Shown here: positions 23,645 through 34,579 of the stretch, piece after piece
Position numbering within the stretch: position 1 is the stretch's first letter
Layout of the letters: each line of letters starts with the position of its first letter
From: Zygnema cylindricum
Lineage: Eukaryota; Streptophyta; Zygnematophyceae; Zygnematales; Zygnemataceae
Assembly (NCBI GenBank): GCA_037447655.1
Contig: JBBHKE010002909.1
Coordinates: forward strand, 299,886 to 363,885
Length of the DNA: 64,000 nucleotides
Direction: 5' to 3'
Notes under the pieces: generated by a model
Seen by the model: only the letters and a program-made list of their open reading frames with translations
Told to the model about the DNA's origin: nothing
Database searches by the model: none
Made by a program: the position numbers and the translations under genes

Positions 23645-24210
23645 TTATTCCTTACTTTTAATCATGATTCTAAAATCCTCCAAATAAATGACTCTACCTC
23701 CGGCCTTTTGAATTTGAGGAACACTAACCAAATTCACCACTCCATTAGGAATAAACAAAACAACATTAAACTTAGCTTTATGCACTCTAACATTTCCAAA
23801 TTTATCTCTCACCGGTAAATCAATTCGGACCGTTCTTACCGTGACCACCGGAATCACATGTCCACTTGCAACAGTGACATTCTTTGGAACCGTAAGCTTC
23901 CTTGTATCCAAAAATTTACTTAAATCCGTACACACATGATGTGTTGCTCCGGTATCAATAATCCAATCCTTACCCAATGATAAGTAGAAGTCAAATTCAA
24001 AATTGCTCCGGTTTTCTCGTCCAATAAAATAGCCAAATTGTAATATCGCTCCTCAAAGTCTTTTTCAAACTCCGTATAGTTTCCTTGATAACCGGATCCT
24101 CTTAATTGGCCATGACTGCGTCCGCGTCCTCGGCCACGTCCTCGTCCATTTCCTCGATTGTCATAAAACGAAGAATTTTCGCCTTCTCGTTGGTAACATT
24201 GTGAACTCAC
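23645..24210 (-). pseudogene. C4 copia second zinc knuckle and protease
   Basis: The upstream part (23920-24210 and just above) carries 'CNICHKWGHVSSQC', a C-x2-C-x4-H-x4-C knuckle, followed by an RG-rich stretch ('GNGRGRGRGRGRS'). A frame change near 23975 leads to 23645-23977 with an intact retropepsin active site 'WIIDTGATHHVC' and 'VLFIPNGVVNLVSV'. The protease would cut the element polyprotein. Confidence 0.85.
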
Positions 24211-24240
24211 ATGCCCCCACTTATGGCAAATATTGCACTT

Positions 24241-25032
24241 CTACTCCTTATCCGGGCACTCGGCTGCAAAATGCCCAATCTTATCACATTTGAAACAAGT
24301 CACGTTAGAGGCGTTAGATTTATCAAATTCACTCCTACTAAATCCAACATTTTGACTTCTTCCTCTACCTCTTCCTCTAAAATTTCCTCTAATACCCCCT
24401 CTTCCTCGGAACAAATGTAGATCCGGGGAATCCGAAGTATTTACATTATGGATTCCACTACTTTCAAAACCTCTACCTACACTCTCTCTATACTTCTCAA
24501 TGGACTTCAAATAATTCACCGCATGCTCAAGTGTAGCCTTCCGTTTAGATTGAATTATTTCACTAGACGTAGAATATCTTTTGGGTAATCCCTGTAAAAA
24601 CACTTGTAACTTTTCATTTGCGAGTACAACTTTACCAAGACTACTCAATTGCTCCAACAAAATATAAAATCTTTTGACTCCATCATCTATTGACTCATTA
24701 TGCTTAAACTTAAACTTAATGAAATCCTTGAACACATAATTTGCCTTATCTTTGACTCCTTTCTCAAAATGATTTTCTAACGCTTGCCGACATTTATGTG
24801 CGGTATCATGAATAAGAAAATAATCATGGACCGATCCGGTACAACATTGAATCAACCCATTAATGGCCGCCATATCTTTCAATCTCCAGAAATTTTGCGC
24901 CTTGGGATCTTTTGGCATTTTTTCCTGGCCGTTGACGATCTTCCATAATTTCTTCAAGATGAGACTCGCTCTCATGTTTTTTTTCCAAATAGCGTTGTTC
25001 GATTTGTCAAAGATAACCGACTTGCCTCCCAT
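24241..25032 (-). CDS. C4 copia gag
   Basis: 263 codons on the minus strand. The first 60 residues hold 'FDKSNNAIWKKNMRASL', typical of copia gag starts. The middle is a UBN2-type capsid region ('RFYILLEQLSSLGKV', 'LQVFLQGLPKRYST'). Near the end is an RG-rich stretch and an intact knuckle 'CFKCDKIGHFAAEC'. A TAG stop follows the knuckle, with a second knuckle continuing in the same frame. Upstream a single TGA separates it in frame from the acidic leader at 25033-25440. Confidence 0.88.
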   Translation of the reverse strand: MGGKSVIFDKSNNAIWKKNMRASLILKKLWKIVNGQEKMPKDPKAQNFWRLKDMAAINGLIQCCTGSVHDYFLIHDTAHKCRQALENHFEKGVKDKANYVFKDFIKFKFKHNESIDDGVKRFYILLEQLSSLGKVVLANEKLQVFLQGLPKRYSTSSEIIQSKRKATLEHAVNYLKSIEKYRESVGRGFESSGIHNVNTSDSPDLHLFRGRGGIRGNFRGRGRGRSQNVGFSRSEFDKSNASNVTCFKCDKIGHFAAECPDKE

Positions 25033-25440
25033 TCAAAAATCTTCTTCTCCTTCCAACTCACTATCAAAATCAAAATCAAAATCCTCTTCTATCCTTTTAT
25101 TTTTATTTTTCTTACATTTTTCGTCATCATCCGAATCATTTGAGCTGCTACTAGAACTAAAGCTAGAACTACCCTCGGATTCCTCTTTCACTGAAACATT
25201 TTCATTTTTCACCTTTTTATCCTTTTCTTTCATAATTTTTACCCACTCCTTATAAGTGTCTCTATCTAACCGGATGTCATAACTTTCCTTCTCTTTAGGT
25301 TGATCCAATCCGAAGGGTTTAGCTAGCAATGACTCCTCGGATTTTGGCGCAATTCCTCCACCGAAGCTGAATTCACGTTCTCTCGGACCTCGAAGAAATG
25401 GCTCGGGTGTCGGCGAAGTTCCTGAGGTCCCCATAGGCAT
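25033..25440 (-). CDS. C4 acidic leader ORF in frame with gag
   Basis: 135 codons, in the same frame as gag and separated from it only by 'TTTTGAATGG' (TGA directly followed by the gag ATG). It is very hydrophilic: a Lys-rich segment ('EWVKIMKEKDKKVKNE'), a Ser run and an acidic tail of repeated Asp-Phe and Glu. I do not recognise a domain. It may be a gag N-terminal extension cut off by a recent stop, or a separate small ORF. Confidence 0.55.
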   Translation of the reverse strand: MPMGTSGTSPTPEPFLRGPREREFSFGGGIAPKSEESLLAKPFGLDQPKEKESYDIRLDRDTYKEWVKIMKEKDKKVKNENVSVKEESEGSSSFSSSSSSNDSDDDEKCKKNKNKRIEEDFDFDFDSELEGEEDF

Positions 25441-25538
25441 CCTCGGTCTTGATGGAGTGGGTGTGTTCTTCTTTTTATTCCCTCCTATACCGAACTCACT
25501 AGATCCTCAATGTGAAGCTAACTTGCTCCGAAACCAAT

Positions 25539-25905
25539 TGAAAGGATCGCAACTCAATCAGAATGCGCAGAAAATTGACAAATTACACAATGCGGAAGCG
25601 AATTTAACTTAAATCAATTATGAACCAACTCATACACATTAAATTCTCATGAACATAGATAGAGGCATTACGTAATTCACAAGAGGAAATTCACATTAAT
25701 TCTCATACATTAACTCTACAATAATTTCTCCTTAATTGTTCCTTAGTTATTACCTAATCCCTCACTGGCTAACATTTTAACTTAGTCACTAGATTACAAC
25801 CAAAAATCTAATTCTAGAAGCATCACATGTACTTGGACGCAAAATAGAGTACGAAGCAAACTGAAAATTCTCGAAACGAAACATCTAGAAGTACAATACT
25901 TAAAG
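25539..25905 (-). mobile_element. C4 5' LTR (right boundary uncertain)
   Basis: On the minus strand an LTR end '...GATCCTTTCA' is followed by ATTGGTTTCGGAGCAAG, a variant of the usual plant copia primer site complementary to the 3' end of initiator tRNA-Met (GGTATCAGAGC with two changes). The LTR extends to higher coordinates through A/T-rich sequence until a gypsy LTR begins near 25906. No partner LTR was recognised. Confidence 0.55.
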
Positions 25906-26249
25906 CGTTGAGCATGCCTGATTAACGTGAGGGAAGGGCCCACAACCTGAAGTCGCCGGCATTGGAGTCCTGCAAATAAACCCCGAATGTGAATGCTTCC
26001 CAAAATGATGATCATGCCCACAACTGCCCACATCCCTCCCATAGATATGCCTGCAAAATAAGAGAGATGTCCATCCTCCCATAGATATGCTTGCAAAATA
26101 AGAGAGATGCTTGGACAGGGAATAGAGATGAGCATAGGGATGAGCATAGGGGGAAAGCGAAAGTTATCCCCTCCCCCTTCGTTTCCCCCCCCCTCTTGGC
26201 CGGGGAAAGGAATTTGGGTCTCGGTAATCGGGCTGATATCCCAATTTCA
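25906..26249 (-). mobile_element. Gypsy-1/2-type LTR, isolated
   Basis: It matches the Gypsy-1 and Gypsy-2 3' LTRs and ends with 'gatatcccaatttca'. Internally it contains a direct duplication of about 35 bp ('ccatagatatgc' twice, 26035-26105) and a doubled 'gatgagcataggg'. Its right edge coincides exactly with the start of a block repeated at 63881. Confidence 0.65.
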
Positions 26250-27359
26250 GTGCTTTGTCTACGGGAAGTCTATCGCACTTGTGCCCTCAAATCCCAATGT
26301 CCTGATCTAGGGGGTTTCAATTTACTCTGGAACAGTAAATCCAAAACAAAGAAAACTCCAGATGAAGACACAAATGCACTACCACGTATATATATAAATA
26401 AATATGATTGGCTTTCCAGATTTAACAATCTCACCTTGCCCCAGAAAAGGAGAAAAAAAGATAGAAAATGTGATATGTAGCGAAGCAAGCTTAACATACC
26501 CCAGCAATCAACGATGACAATTAGGAAAAGGTGACCCCCCTCCCGATAGTATCATCAAAAGGTATGGTACTCCTGCAACCTTGGGTGTCCGCATCTTGGA
26601 ACCGACCAGACTCTTCTCGGTTCCAAACAGTAAAGAGTCCAAAATCACCCAAAAGGAAGATAGTGCCAACTACTCGCCTTGACTGTGATTTCCACAAAAG
26701 ACAGATCCAAAACCAAGATGGCAATAGAGTCGAAACAACAGAAAGATTCTCCAAAAGAAGGTTTGTTGTTATTTTTGAGGGGTTTCACAAGAGACAGTTC
26801 TGAAAAGCAACCTGTCTCCTTCAACACCAAGTGCCTTATAAGTGTAATTGAAGTGACATAAGACAAAATAATCCGTGCTACATTCGGGGCACAAAGTTTT
26901 GCTTTGGTCGGCAGCTAGATCCGCGGCTGGAAGTAATTATTTGTTCCACAATTATAAGACAAAGTCCTGAAAAGGACACTAACTTGCCAGACTCTGACCT
27001 AAGGTAATTAATGGACCAAAGGTCAGCCGAGTTTGAACTAAATTCCTACTGACGGCTAATAGCATAATCTAGATGAAAATCTGGAAAGTTACGTGGCAAT
27101 CCACAATGTACCTCCAACGGGGGCTGGTGGCAAATGGTTCCATGTAAATGGATGGTAATCTTTGAGATGATATAACTTGGTCGTTCGACCTCCGTTAGGC
27201 ACGAAACAAAGTGCGTTGTGCTCAGTTGAGAAAATCCTAAAATTTGGTTTGACAGGGTGCACTCCTTCCTCCGTACAGTGATGACCGTACAGGTTGAAAA
27301 GGTCTCGAAAATCCTTGGTGATATAAAGGTGTGCCTGTAAAGCACATGAGCTTGACAAC
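26250..27359. other. Unassigned block, first 120 bases repeated at the end of the window
   Basis: 26250-26370 ('gtgctttgtctacgggaag...') is found again at 63881-64000 with few changes, so it belongs to a dispersed repeat. The rest (26371-27359) has no recognised domain, RNA or LTR; it separates an isolated gypsy LTR from the Gypsy-2 3' LTR. Confidence 0.5.
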
Positions 27360-27641
27360 TGTCGAGCGTGCCTTATTAACGTGAGGGAAGGGCCCACAGC
27401 CCAGAGTCGTCGACATTTGAGTCCTGCAAATAAACCCCGAATGCGAATGCTTCCCAAAATAATGATCATGCCCACATCCCTCCCATAGATATGCTTGCAA
27501 AATAGGAGAGATGCTTGGATAGGGAATAGGGATGAGCGCACGGGGAAAGCGAAAGTTATCCCCTCCCCCTTCCTTTCCCCCCCCCCCTTGGCGGGGGAAA
27601 GCGATTTGGATCTCGGTAATCGGGCTGATATCCCAATTTCT
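27360..27641 (-). mobile_element. Gypsy-2 3' LTR (about 282 bp)
   Basis: 'tgtcgagcgtgcc...cccaatttct', homologous to 25906-26249 and 3067-3345. A polypurine tract on the minus strand (CTAAGAGGGGGAG) lies at its right edge. A poly-C run at 27580-27590 is inside the LTR. Confidence 0.65.
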
Positions 27642-30163
27642 CCCCCTCTTAGTCAACCGTGAGAAAGATATAAAAACAATTACCCGCTCCATTCGCAGTT
27701 CCCACAGAACCAGGTGCTGGAGGGTAAAGGGTGTGGCTCCCGGAGGAGGGGAGACAAGCTGAATGCCAACATTGACCACACTGATTGCAGACCAATATGT
27801 GGTGCAACTGGGAGGACTAATTGCAAGCTGATGAACAGGAAGGAGGATTGACAAAGTAAGTTAAGTGGAAAGTGGGTTTGTCTTCCAATCCCCGAAGTTC
27901 GCAGGGGGCCACATTGATCTGATTCTCTTTGATTTGTCGACCATCCTTTCCTTTCAATGTAAGAACCCATTTGTTAGAAACTTCAACCACTTTCAAAATT
28001 ACTCTCTCGGCAAAAATATCCAGCGTGTCCTTCTTCTATTGCATCCGATATACAAAGTCCCCCGGCATAAATTGTCGCTACCTGGGCACATAATTCTCGC
28101 TCCGGCGTTGAGAATACTACAACTGATCTCGGTGTTGAGCCGCCTGCAAATTGCTTATGGCGAGAGGCATCTCTCGGTGGAATATCTTGGCTCTGTTGGT
28201 GATCAGTTTTTCTACTATCCCCTGGTCATCCATCTCCGAGAGGACCACCGCTTGGGCCGATGCAGCCCCGGGCAAGATGGGATGCTGTCCAAATATAATG
28301 AAATAAGGGCTATAGGAGTGGAGGGAAGGGTGCCTGCTGAATCTGTAACCCATAGCAATCCAAGGCACTTTTCTGTCCCACTCCCCCAAATCTTATTCAA
28401 CTGCATATTTTTGTAGTGACCGTTTCAGTGTTTGTACGCACCTTTCGGCCAAACCGTCGGCTTGAGGGTGGTCACGGCTGGTCAACTGATGGTCGACTCG
28501 GCATTTTTCGAAGAGGTTGGAAAATTATCTAGCGAATTCGGAGCCTTGGTCGGTTAGGAATTCCGCAGGCGCCCTGAATTGGGCTTAAAACCTCTACAAA
28601 AAGTCATCTACAGTTGCCTTGGACTCCTTCCGAGGCCAAACCACCAACTCGATCCACTTGGGAAAAATGTTCTATCATGACCAGCGCGAAGCGGTTCCCA
28701 CGCATGCTGGTTGGAAGAGGTCCCAAAAGATCATAGACCACCGATAAAATATCCCCCTGATAGGAAGCGAATGGAGCTCAGTCCCCCCCTTTTTGTGAAA
28801 AGTTGCCTTAACTCGATCGCATGAGGAGCAAGTCTGCACAATTCGGTTGACTTGGGTCCGCAACCCATGCCACCTATAAGAGCCCGTAACCAGGGAAGTG
28901 GTCCGCTTTTGCCCGAAGTGTCCACATTCTCGATGGAGATTGGAAATCAAAGTTTCTAGGTCAAAGGGGGGAGGAACCACTTTCCTCGTGCCGTCTAACC
29001 ATTTCCAAAGGAGAACGCCTCTATCCCAATCATACGCAGCCATCCGCGTCTGTACTCGGGATAAGTGAATTCAATCAACTGGGGAAGAGGCGACCCTTGT
29101 TGGATAGATTGGAGAGCATCTAAGTCGTACCAAATGTCCTTCTGTCTAGCCCCTATGGGCGCCTGCCCCTCCACGTCGACCGAGAAAGTTGACAGTTCCC
29201 CTCCAGATTGGAGAAGCCAGATGAAAGCGGAGGATGCTCGAATGATCCCCACACTGATCTCAGGGTCCTCATCATGCCGAGCCCCGGTAGAATCCATGGT
29301 GGATGGATTAGGATTCCGGCTAAGTCCGTCGACATTCCCATGGATTTTCCCTACCATATGAACAATGTCGAAATCATATTCTTGCAAGATAAGAACCCAT
29401 TTGGCGAGTTTGCCGGTTAAATTACTTTTTTCCATGATCCATTTGAAGGGTTGGTGATCCGTAATCAGTGTGAAATGGACTCCGTACAAATAAGGCTGGA
29501 AATGCTGGATGGCCCAATCTGCTGCGAGTAACTCTCCGTGGTAACTGCAATAATTCCCCTTTGCTATGTCGTAGCTTCGGCTAGCGTAGGCCAACACATA
29601 TTAAGCTCCGACATCATCAACTTGAGCCAAAACCGCTTCCAATCCAAACCTGCTCCAATCAGTATAAAGAAGGAAAGGTCTCTGGTGATCAGGCATCCGG
29701 AGCACGGGGTGTTGCTTCAGAGCATACTTCAAGAACTAGAAGGAGATCTGTTGTTATTCGGCCCACTACCACTCTTGGTCCTTCCGCAATAGCTAGTTAA
29801 GGGGCTGGGCGTGAGTACTGAATTCCGGGATAAACCGTTGATAGTAATTGGCCAAACCGTGAAAGGTGCGAAGGGCCGAGATGTCTTGTGGTGGCGGAAG
29901 AGCGTTAAGGGCTGCCACCTTGACCATGTGGGGACCCACAATCTCGTGAGTCAACACATATCCGAGGATAATGATTTTCTGTACCCCAAAAATACCTTTG
30001 CCCGGGTGACATTTCAAGCTTGCTGCTTGGAGTGCCCGGAGAACGATATTGACATGCTCCAAGTGTTCCTCAAAAGTCTTTGAGAATATAATAACATCAT
30101 CAATATAGCACCGGGCACAATCGATTCCTCGGAGTGCTTCGTCCATTGCCTGTTGGAATTTGG
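27642..30163 (-). pseudogene. Gypsy-2 pol, 3' part: RT C-half, RNase H, integrase, PHD finger
   Basis: The minus-strand reading continues the RT begun at 34239-34574. 'FQQAMDEALRGIDCA' and the intact catalytic 'CYIDDVIIFSKTF' (about 30085-30125) are followed by the RT thumb ('ILGYVLTHEIVGP'). RNase H (28995-29597) is open for 200 codons, with 'LAYASRSYDIAKGNY' and 'ITDHQPFKWIMEK'. Integrase has 'HRECGHFGQKRT' and 'CSSCDRVKATF' (28675-29043), with the core and C-terminal part (28117-28680) in changing frames ('WAEAVVLSEMDDQ'-like region). A PHD finger closes it. RT joins perfectly in frame once the 30164-34238 insertion is removed. The RNase H and RT halves look recently functional; integrase is frameshifted. 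Confidence 0.88.
27695..27830 (-). other. PHD-finger-like domain at the C-terminus of Gypsy-2 pol
   Basis: Two minus-strand frames together show the finger: 'LVCNQCGQCWHSACLPS' (Cys pair, His and following Cys all present) and, after a one-base shift, 'SSTWFCGNCE' (the W-x-C-x2-C end). An upstream Cys pair 'CSSAC' is plausible. This copy supplies the Trp and Cys that Gypsy-1 has lost. It lies where chromoviruses carry a chromodomain. Confidence 0.65.
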
Positions 30164-31615
30164 TGTTGTTCTTTGGTCTAAAATAGACCGCAGAAGCCAC
30201 CCAAACTATCATGCAAAAAGCTAAGCGAAGCTAGGCCAATGAACAATCATTTGAAATGCATCCTCCATTTAACATACATGCATACACAGATGCCACACAC
30301 AGGCGGAGCAATCATCTGTACACAGACGGAGCAAGCATGCATACACAGCTGCATAAATAAAATTTAGGGTTTCATGAAAATCAGAAGAAACCCTAAGACA
30401 AATGCATAAATAATGCATATCAAACAAACATAAAATTAAAACATATAAATAATAATAAATGAATGCATCACAGATAAACGAAAGTATAATCAAATAATTG
30501 TATCACTTAAATGCATGACCTAATCGACAACCCTAAAAGTCTACATCTTTGGTCCCAACTTTTCTTAACAAGCATTGATGATACATTCCTAACAAAGCTC
30601 ATTCTTATATATACACTTGTGAGCTGTCAACAAATCACGAACTGTCAAAATATCCAACGTTACTTCCACTAAAACATAATATCCAATTAAGACAAAAATC
30701 CTAATTGGAAATTACGTAACTATCATTATATCCTATTCAACCATGATAACATACTATTAAAAATAAACTAATCCCAAGCATACACCTGAAAGTCAAGCAA
30801 TCGTAAGCGTACACTTGTCTGCAAATATGACACACAAATTAAATTGTCGAAATCCTAGTTGACCACATAATTATAAACATCATAGTCAACTCTAATTAAT
30901 TAATACACATACGACAAGAAAATGTTTCTTCAAATATTTACACCGACGCGTCCGCAAAATCCGGCCGCTAAGTGACAACTTGCTTAGTCACTTGTAGACG
31001 AAACCACGCAGTGAACCGACATCACAAAAGTACGGTCCACTTGATAATACGTCATCAAACAATGCGATCCCTTGAAAATATCAGCGGACGCCGTCCACCT
31101 TCCACTTCTAGCTCGAACCACTTGCCGAAATAAACTGTACCATCCAAATCCTGTCCGTACCGCGACCACTTACTTCGCCATAAATGCGCTTGTGAAATTT
31201 ACTTTACTCCAAAATAGATTCTCTGTACAATCGCGTACTTTCTATAATTGTCGCCTGCCAAAATTAAAGTACACGTGTCAAATAGGACGCTCCGTACCGG
31301 CGGCGTCCCTTTTTCATTAATGCGCCTGTCACATTATGTCTCGTACGACCAATGTACAATTTCAACCTTTCTAATATTTCACATCGGATCCCTTCGCGAT
31401 CCGCCGTCCATTTCTATTACGCATTCCGCGCCACTCAATTAATCTTTCATGTCCCTTTAATTTAACCTGCATATTTACTCCCCCAATCGGCAAATCTATT
31501 CGAACCACAACGTTACATCCGGTAATAAATTATGCACGCGAACACGCGTACGCAAGAAACATTTTGTACGCACGAAACGTCGCATACGCACGAAAATAAC
31601 TTTTCAAAAACAACA
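30164..31615 (-). mobile_element. LTR-2 element, 3' LTR
   Basis: 1452 bp from 'tgttgttctttgg' to 'caaaaacaaca', followed inside by a polypurine tract (AAATTTTCGGGGGAG on the minus strand). It is nearly identical to 32789-34238. The five bases before it, TTTGG, match the five after the second LTR. Confidence 0.95.
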
Positions 31616-32788
31616 CTCCCCCGAAAATTTAGTTTCGTGCATCCATGGCGCCACGTCACCAAATGTCACACATGCCTCCAGCTGCCTCTTCCATCTGAAT
31701 GCGCCAAATGCTTCCGTCGAATTTCCCCCCTTGTTCCACCACTTCTTCCGCTGCCTCCAAAAATATTTTTCAAATTTTATAATAAATAATAATTCTTTTT
31801 TATTTTTCTGATTACAAAAATTTTCTTTTACCGAAATATAAATCCCACTCTAAATTTCAACATTCTATCACAAATTAACCTCCCAAAAAAAAAAAAAAAC
31901 CAATAACACTAATAAATTCCCACTCAATTATTTCTACCTCCACTAAACAAATCCATTGTTTTCTTTTGAAACAAATCCCGAAATTCCAATTAAAAATAAA
32001 AACATCAAAAATCTATTTTCTCAACAATTCTACCGAAATAAAAGCATTCAGCAAAATCCATATTTCTATAACTACCACACGATTTCCAAACATAAAGCTT
32101 CTCAAATTTTCTAAAGCCCATTGACTAATCCCGAATTTTACTACAACAAAGTATTAAAAGAAAGCAAAATAAACTACACTCCAAAACCTTTATCCCATGT
32201 TTTTTTTTTTTTTCTTCCCTCATTTTCCAAAAAAAAAACTACAAATATTTTTCCAATTCCCAAAATTCCAACAACCAAAAAAATAATATCACAAAATCCC
32301 TCTTCCAACAACCATTGATCCTCCAAATTTGGATCTTCTCCTCAAAATACCAAAACGCCACCTTTCCGATCTCTCTCCCCCTAATGTCGAATCTCCACCT
32401 TCCAGATCGCTCCACCGAATGTCAAATCTCCAACAAATGTCAAAATTTCCACCTTCCGAATTTCTCCCTCAAATATTGAATCCTCCATATTCCGAATCGC
32501 TACACCAAAAACAAATATGTATTTTCCAAAAAATATAATATCCTTTCTCAAAATTAATCATTTTCATTGAGGGTAGACATTTCGGCACTGTCACTAAGTT
32601 AACCCTTGGGGCGATGCACGTTAAACTCGGCACATACCAACACTTTGATAAGGCTGATCTCATGGGTACACAGACACCATTATTGCAATACAACCAGCAA
32701 GAACAAAATTAACCCGCTACAACGCGTGTGACACAAACCTATCTTGACTCAACCTAAAGTATGATAGATGGGGGGTGGGCCCATAACC
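31616..32788 (-). mobile_element. LTR-2 element, non-coding internal region
   Basis: 1173 bp, A/T rich, with no gag or pol. From about 32370 to 32500 it has loose repeats of 'ccaccttccgaat'/'ccagatcgctcca'. At the 5' side on the minus strand (32774-32788) there is an exact GGTTATGGGCCCACC primer site. With LTRs, primer site, polypurine tract and target duplication but no proteins, this is a non-autonomous element that must be moved by enzymes supplied in trans, most simply by a copia using the same primer. Confidence 0.85.
32774..32788 (-). promoter_or_regulatory. LTR-2 element primer-binding site (half-tRNA type)
   Basis: Exactly GGTTATGGGCCCACC on the minus strand, starting at the first base after the LTR. 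It is complementary to 15 bases of the anticodon stem and loop of plant initiator tRNA-Met. Confidence 0.85.
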
Positions 32789-34238
32789 TGTTGTTCTTTG
32801 GTCTAAAATAGACCGCAGAAGCCACCCAAACTATCATGCAAACAGCTAAGCAAAGTTAGGCCAATGAACAATAATTTGAAATGCATCCTCCATTTAACAT
32901 ACATGCATACACAGATGCAATCATTCATCCACACACAGGCGGAGCAATCATCCGTACACAGACAGAGCAAGCATGCATACACAGATGCATAAATAACATT
33001 TAGGGTTACATGAAAATCAGAAGAAACCCTAGGACAAATGCATAAATAATGCATATCAAACAAACATAAAATTAACACATATAAATAATAATAAATGAAT
33101 GCATCACACATAAACGAAAGTATAATCAATTAATTATATCACTTAAATGCATGACCTAATTGACAACCCTAAAAGTCTACATCTTCGGTCCCTACTTTTT
33201 TTAACAAGCATTGATGATACATTCCTAACAAAGCTCATTCCTATATATACACTTGTGAGCTGTCAACAAATCACGAACTGTCAAAATATCCAAAGTTACT
33301 TCCACTTAAACATAACATCCTATTAAGACAAAAATCCTAACTGGAAATTACGTAACTATCATTATATCCTATTTAACCATGATAACATACTATTAAAAAT
33401 AAACTAATCCTAAGCATACACCTGAAAGTCAAGCAATCGTAAGCGTACACTTGTCTGCAAATATGACACACAAATTAAATTGTCGAAATCCTAATTGACC
33501 ACATAATTATAAACATCATAGTCAACTCTAATTAATTAATACACATACGACAAGAAAATGTTTCTTCAAATATTTACACCGACGCGTCCGCAAAATCCGG
33601 CCGCTAAGTGACAACTTGCTTAGTCACTTGTAGACGAAACCACGCAGTGAACCGACATCACAAAAGTACGGTCCACTTAATAACACGTCATCAAACAATG
33701 CGATCCCTTAAAATTATCAGCGGACGCCGTCCACCTTCCACTTGTAGCTCGAACCACTTGCTGAAATAAACCGTACCATCCAAATCTTGTCCGTACCGCG
33801 ACCACTTACTTCGCCATAAATGCGCTTGTGAAATTTACTGTACACCTGTCCAAAATAGATTCTCTGTACAATCGCGTACTTTCCATAATTGTCGCTTGCC
33901 AAAATTAAAGTACAAGTGTCAAATAGGACGCTCCGTACCGGTGGCGTCCCTTTTTCGTTAATGCGCCTGTCACATTATGTCTCGTATGGCCGGTGTTCAA
34001 TTTCAACCTTTCTAATACTTCACATCAGATCGCTTCGCGATCCGCTGTCCATTTCTATTACGCATTCCGCGCCACTCAATTAATCTTTCATGTCCCTTTA
34101 ATTTAACCTGCATATTTACTCCCCCAATCGGCAAATCTATTCGAACCACAACATTGCATCCGGTAATAAATTACGCACGCGAACACGGGCACGCACGAAA
34201 CATTTTGTACGCACAAAACTAACTTTTCAAAAACAACA
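32789..34238 (-). mobile_element. LTR-2 element, 5' LTR
   Basis: 1450 bp, 'tgttgttctttgg' to 'caaaaacaaca', then TTTGG, the target duplication. It contains the palindrome 'gatcgcttcgcgatc' near 34028 that is also found in the other LTR-2 copies. The element sits inside the reverse transcriptase of Gypsy-2, and removing it with one TTTGG restores the frame. Confidence 0.95.
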
Positions 34239-34574
34239 TTTGGCCAGTGCATTCTTAAGCCCGAAGGACATGTAAATCCATTCATAAAGTGTGGAATCAG
34301 CCCAAAATGCAGTTCTCTCCGTGTGCTTCGGTTCCATGGCAATCTGGTGGAAACCATTATTCATGTCTAGGGTGGAATAGATAGTGGCGCCAACAAGAGA
34401 GTCGAATATCTCTTGTGGAGTCTGCATCGGATACTGGTCAGAGATGGTGGCCGTTTTGAGCATGGGATAATCTGTGCACATCCGAAAATCTACAGTCTTC
34501 CCGGATGAGTCCTTATTGGGAGGGAGAACTGTCGAGGAAGCAAACCCATGAAGTCCAGTACTTTCATGAACCAA
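34239..34574 (-). pseudogene. Gypsy-2 reverse transcriptase, N-terminal half
   Basis: The minus-strand frame includes 'FRMCTDYPMLKTATI', 'YSTLDMNNGFHQIAM' (first catalytic Asp region) and 'YMSFGLKNALAK', which continues at 30163 with 'FQQAMDEALRG'. The very start of RT is fused to the truncated methyltransferase upstream: a deletion seems to have removed the methyltransferase C-terminus and the RT leader. Confidence 0.9.
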
Positions 34575-34579
34575 TCGGG

